Below, one piece after another: positions 59,823-64,000 of a stretch of DNA of 64,000 nucleotides. The stretch is from Emydura subglobosa (Eukaryota; Chordata; Testudines; Chelidae): the NCBI GenBank assembly GCA_007922225.1, contig ML679961.1, positions 76,582,652 through 76,646,651 on the forward strand, read 5' to 3'. Made by a program: the position numbers and the translations under genes. Position 1 is the stretch's first letter; the number at the start of each line of letters is the position of its first letter. Below the pieces are notes generated by a model, which was not told the origin of the DNA, did not search any database, and worked only from the letters and a program-made list of their open reading frames with translations.

Positions 59823-62800
59823 TAGAGGGGGCACATCCCCCAGGCAGCTTCTGCTGCTGGGAGGGGAGCTTCTAAGTCAGCACCATCTTCAGCGCTCCAG
59901 TTCAGACCTGGTGAGCCCGTCAGGTGGTGAGCCCATCACCCTGCACTGAACAGTAGAGAGGCAATGTGAGTAAAAATGCTTGTGAAGAGCTATTTTGCCC
60001 TTTGTAATAGACAAGCTGGCACTGAATACCAGGTAGTTTCTAAACATGTCCCCATGGGAGGATACCTCCTTGTCCCTTCCATGATCTTCGCTTGCTAATT
60101 GAATAGTGGGCCATACTAATCAAATGAGCGCAGTCTATTTTCCAGGAACAATTATAACCATTTTCGCTAGTGAACTTAATGTAACTTCTGCTACTTACTT
60201 ACTTGAACTTGCTGCTACTGCCTCCCTCCTTGGTTATGGAAGCATTTATGTTTATTTTGCAAATGAGGGGGGAAAAAGTAGTAGGTTCACCTCTCTGTAA
60301 GTACACATCCCCGTCTCCACCCCTGGGGACATAGAGTTTATCCCAACCTAAGTTGGAGAGAAATTCAGGAGTCTCTTGTTAAAATATTGGCAACATATCA
60401 TTGTGCCAGATATTAATCTCAGACTTCACAAGATACAGATTTGAGACATGCCCATTTTGTGCATCGCTCTCATGCACTTCCCTAACTTTCATGCTTGGTT
60501 ACTGGGTTTTTTTAAGGCTCCTCCTCCCCCGCTTTAGGAAGAAACTGAACAAAGCAATGGCAGCGTTCTTCTGCTTGAAAACAGACTGTGTTCTTGGACA
60601 GTGTTGAGCCCCTGAAATCCAAGGACTGGAAATCAGAACCTTTCCCAGAGCTGGATCACTCCATTTTATGGGCTGCCAAATGTTTCTAAATGTCAAAAAC
60701 TCCCATGGAAAATGCATAGTCCAGAGCATGGCACATACATAAGTTTGTTGCTCAGTTTGAGACATCCCCTGTTAATTTTCTGCAAAGATTCTTTTTCTTT
60801 GTATTTTCCAAACTGTGGAACAGTCAACTTTTCCCTGAAGGCAAAGGGCACCCACGGTGTAAGGCCAGGTAGGGTGATGTTTCCATTTATTAAGGCGGGG
60901 TGGGGAAGTGTTGGCATTTCATCCCACTGAACTGGTCTGTCTCTTGGAGAGTTTGGTTTATATAACAGCAGCAAGGATCTTTTCTGACATTTTTGGTTAG
61001 CAAAATAACACAAAGCTGCTGCTGTGAGCATGCCCAGGAGGGTCATATGAGGTATGAAGAAAGGAAATAGTTGTGTAAAAGGGGGAATAAAAGGAAATCC
61101 ATTCCTAGGGCAGAAGTCCTGTGGACATGTAAAGCTTTCACAGCTAAACAGGAGCTGAAATCCTCGTTGGTCACTCACCTGAAGGGTAGTGATTCCCCCG
61201 GACTTGCATAGTAATGTGGAGCGTAGGGGTTTGGGGCAAGGAGGAAGAGAACACTCTCTAGTTTGGCATGAATTTACTGCAGTGAAATAAGCAACCCTTC
61301 TGAGGGCACAAGGCTAGCAGGAGGGTCATTTCAATAGAGGCTGTGATGGTTTGGGCGATTCGTTCCTACATTTAGGTGCTTGTCTGTGAGCTTCAAAGTT
61401 GTTGAGCTGCTGACTTCAGGAGTAGATGCAGATACTCGGAACCTGTAAATCAGGTCACTATTATTTCCTAGCTATGCAAACAGTTCCTTTTAACCCTATC
61501 TCTGTTGGACCTCTGTGCAGTGGTGATATTACACTTGCGTACCAAGGAACACCTGTGCTTCAAAGGAGACAGACAGGATATACATGTGATAATTTTGCCT
61601 CACAGACCTGGTTTCTAGGGTCTAAAGGCCCAAGTAGGTAAGTGACACAGGAGCAAAGTAGCTAGAATTAGCAAGTGGAGAACAAACCCTTTGCTAGCGT
61701 TGGCTTTTTCACAATAGGAAGCCTGTTACCGTTCCCTCTTGGTCACAAACCTACCTCTTGCTAGGCAGTGAGATTTAAAGCCTTTGAAAAATCTGCTCAG
61801 ATCAGGAAACTTTTTTATCCCCCAAGTCCTTCACATTCAAGGTCTGCTAGGGCACTCAGGCTATTTGTAATCCTGGCATCTGCCAACTTTTATTGCATTT
61901 AAACTTCTGTCTAGTATGTGTTATTTCTGGTGTTGATTCAGTGATATTTTTCTGTTGGCTAAGCACAGTCTCTTTGCTGTTCGTTGCAGTGGGATAGGCT
62001 CACAAGAAGCTGGGTTATAACCCAACAGGCTCATTAGGGTTTAACTGAAGTGCCCAAGATGGTGCTGATTTTGAAGTTCTCTTCCCAGCAGCACCATCCC
62101 CCATACCTCTCATACTCTCCACAAAATGGGCAGAAAATCACTCTGCCATCCAAATCCCACAATCCTTTGAAGTCACAAAAGATGATTTTTTGGGGGCACA
62201 TTTTGTGTGTCATGGGCCCAAAAAGGTTGAAGTGCATGGGAATAGACCATTTAATGTCTCCCCAAAGTGACACATTCACTTCCATGGAGGAGATTCAGTA
62301 GCTGCAGTTCTCCACAGCCAACCCTTTGTGACTGACCTTGGCATCACATCACCAGAGAAGGGAATCCCACACATACTGGGATGGGATGGAAGACCTAGTG
62401 AGTTGTGGAAATCTACCTGGATATCAGGACAGCCTTTCTACTGGTAAGATCCTACAGGGCTGTGAGATAATCTTCTCAAGGGAAGCTCTAGACGCCTCAT
62501 AACTTGGCTCATTTAAAATGACTGCAGGTTGGACAAAGTGCTTGGGAACGTACTGTCAGGAACATTGTTGCATTTGCAGAGGGGTTGACTAGATGATGGA
62601 ATGGATCTGTGAGTTTGTGGGCATTTCTCTTCTGCTGAGCACAGCAGAAAAATGAGCAAGAGAGGAAACAAACAGTGTACTTTGTATGCAACAAGATCAT
62701 GGTGCCTCTGTGACGTGCACCTTGCTAGTGGCAAAAGCGAAACAGATAGTACATATTTTGATGTGCAAATTATTCCGACTTGAAGAGATGGACATTAAAG

Positions 62801-63353
62801 CCTTACAGAGGGGGTTCTGCTTGCAAATACCATTATTTGTAATGATTTCTAACAGAATTTATAGATTCAGTTCTTCCCCCCGCATCTCCCCATGCACCAC
62901 TTTGAAAATGCCTTTCCTGGTCTCAGCCAATTTTATTAATACCCAAATCATTTTATACTCCTCTGTCATGTGTGTCTGACTGATTTGAACTTCGTAAAGG
63001 AAGCCGCACCTCTCCCTTCAGCTGTCTAGTTTAAACATTCAAAATTGAAACAACTCTTTGCTACTGTGAATCAACTCTGAGGTAGATTTAGAAATAGAAT
63101 TTTAAGTGTACTTGATATTTCTGAGCCTAGCATTGGGGTGGCAGGTGTCTTTGGAAAACAAACAAATCATTTGTCATGCTGGCTGTGTGGGAGCACTCTG
63201 GCACATCAGAGTCTGTAAATCAGGTACCCAGCTACCTGTGCTCTATATTGCTATGTAATTTTAGGGCTGTTTTCTACCTTACTGCACCTTTAAAAGTAAA
63301 GAGGGCCTCCAAGAGTATTCCCTGCGAGTTAGCCCAAGATGGCTGACGTTATT
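59823..63353. other. Non-coding stretch
   Basis: No exon or named repeat recognised in about 3.5 kb. The 161-codon antisense ORF at 60693-61178 and the smaller ones at 62034-62301 lack any domain and have no splice-site support. Confidence 0.4.
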
Positions 63354-63480
63354 ATCATTGTTATTTATATTACTGTAATACCTAGGAGCCTGTCCTGGAA
63401 CAGGATCCCATTGTACTAGGCACTGTAAAAACACAGAACAAGTAGATGATCTTTGCCCCAAAGAGCTTACAATCTAAGTA
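63354..63480 (+). repeat. Ancient interspersed repeat (copy 2 of 2)
   Basis: The same order as 15115-15217: ttactgtaatacctaggagc, cccattgtactaggcactgt, aaaaacacagaacaa, then ccaaagagcttacaatct. Better preserved than copy 1. Family not assigned. Confidence 0.65.
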
Positions 63481-63837
63481 ACGTTACAGAACGAGTCCCT
63501 CCATCTCATGGAGATGTCATATTAGTTCTTTCTGTGTTTTTTCCACCCCTTTTAATCTAAAATAAGTCCCCCTAGCTGAAAGCACAAGTTTGTCTGTGGA
63601 AAAACATACCTAACACATAGCTCTAACAGTACTATAGAGACCTACAGGGCCAAATGTGTAGAAATGGAGACCTAAGCTCTGTTTGCAAGGAATGTAGAGG
63701 GAGAAAAGCTATTGATGTTGACAATACAACATGGATTAACGGATGGTCAAGGGGGAACATTGAATAGGTTTGGTTAATTGAATAATCAAGAATATTTTTC
63801 AATGTCCTAATGGATGGTCACATCACTGTAACAAATC

Positions 63838-63955
63838 CCATGTGCTAGAGACAACGGAGTTGTTGTAGCCATATCGGCCACAGGATATGGGTGAGGTAAT
63901 ATCTCTCTCACCAACAGAAGTTGGTCCAATAAAAGAGATTACCGTATCTCTCTAG
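63838..63955. repeat. Interspersed repeat fragment
   Basis: Carries gttgttgtagccatatcggc, 'gggtgaggtaatatctctct' and 'caccaacagaagttggtcca', a motif series I associate with a widespread reptile repeat of undetermined class. Boundaries and class uncertain. Confidence 0.4.
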
Positions 63956-64000
63956 AGACAACAGATACATTTATTATGTAAATCGCACACACAGGAAGAG

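Noticed and set aside
60693..61178. 161-codon antisense open frame
   Set aside because: No recognisable domain and low-complexity leucine/phenylalanine/proline content. Length is plausible by chance in 64 kb.
62570..62625. 'MMEWI' reading near 62595 as the next ABTB2 exon
   Set aside because: A stop lies just upstream in frame, the following residues do not match the family, and there is no acceptor with a pyrimidine tract.

Overview
The window looks like non-mammalian amniote nuclear DNA, most likely turtle (Testudines). It has long non-coding stretches, many CR1 LINE fragments whose 3' ends read like TTCTTATGTTCTT or ATAGAATCATAG, MIR-type SINEs, many terminal-inverted-repeat elements with a 'gtctacact' edge, and a DIRS retrotransposon. 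Bacterial or phage features such as operons, ribosome binding sites or CRISPR arrays are absent. The species call is inference from repeat character; a crocodilian is the main alternative.

One host gene is visible: two internal coding exons (21044-21190 and 23993-24203, + strand) of what I recognise as ABTB2, an ankyrin/BTB protein. The reading frame runs across both splice junctions (phase 1, then phase 2). Upstream of 21044 is probably part of a long intron, and downstream of 24203 is the next intron. I did not find the following exon in the remaining 40 kb, so most of the window is probably ABTB2 intron.

Layout. 0-12 kb: MIR SINEs, an old sense CR1 (4.7-6.9 kb), three MITEs, a 5S-like SINE and an antisense CR1 3' end. 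12-20 kb: sparse, with two copies of a 120-bp hAT-like MITE that both keep near-perfect 8-bp target duplications. 20-26 kb: the ABTB2 exons. 26.2-32 kb: a MITE split by a 4.6-kb DIRS element with inverted terminal repeats, an internal complementary region, and decayed RT, RNase H and tyrosine-recombinase regions. 34-36 kb: a 535-bp hAT-like element and a MIR interrupted by a CR1. 38-41 kb: the best-preserved CR1 (antisense, 2.7 kb) next to a truncated MITE. 42-43.5 kb: a MITE interrupted by another CR1. 47.3-51.6 kb: featureless. 51.6-57.5 kb: a MITE and three LTR-like units, two of which have recognisable ends and degenerate 5-bp target duplications. 58.4-59.8 kb: a MITE fragment and an antisense CR1. 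59.8-64 kb: mostly unannotated sequence.

Apart from ABTB2, every coding signal I can support is a decayed mobile-element gene. I found no tRNA, rRNA or other RNA gene.
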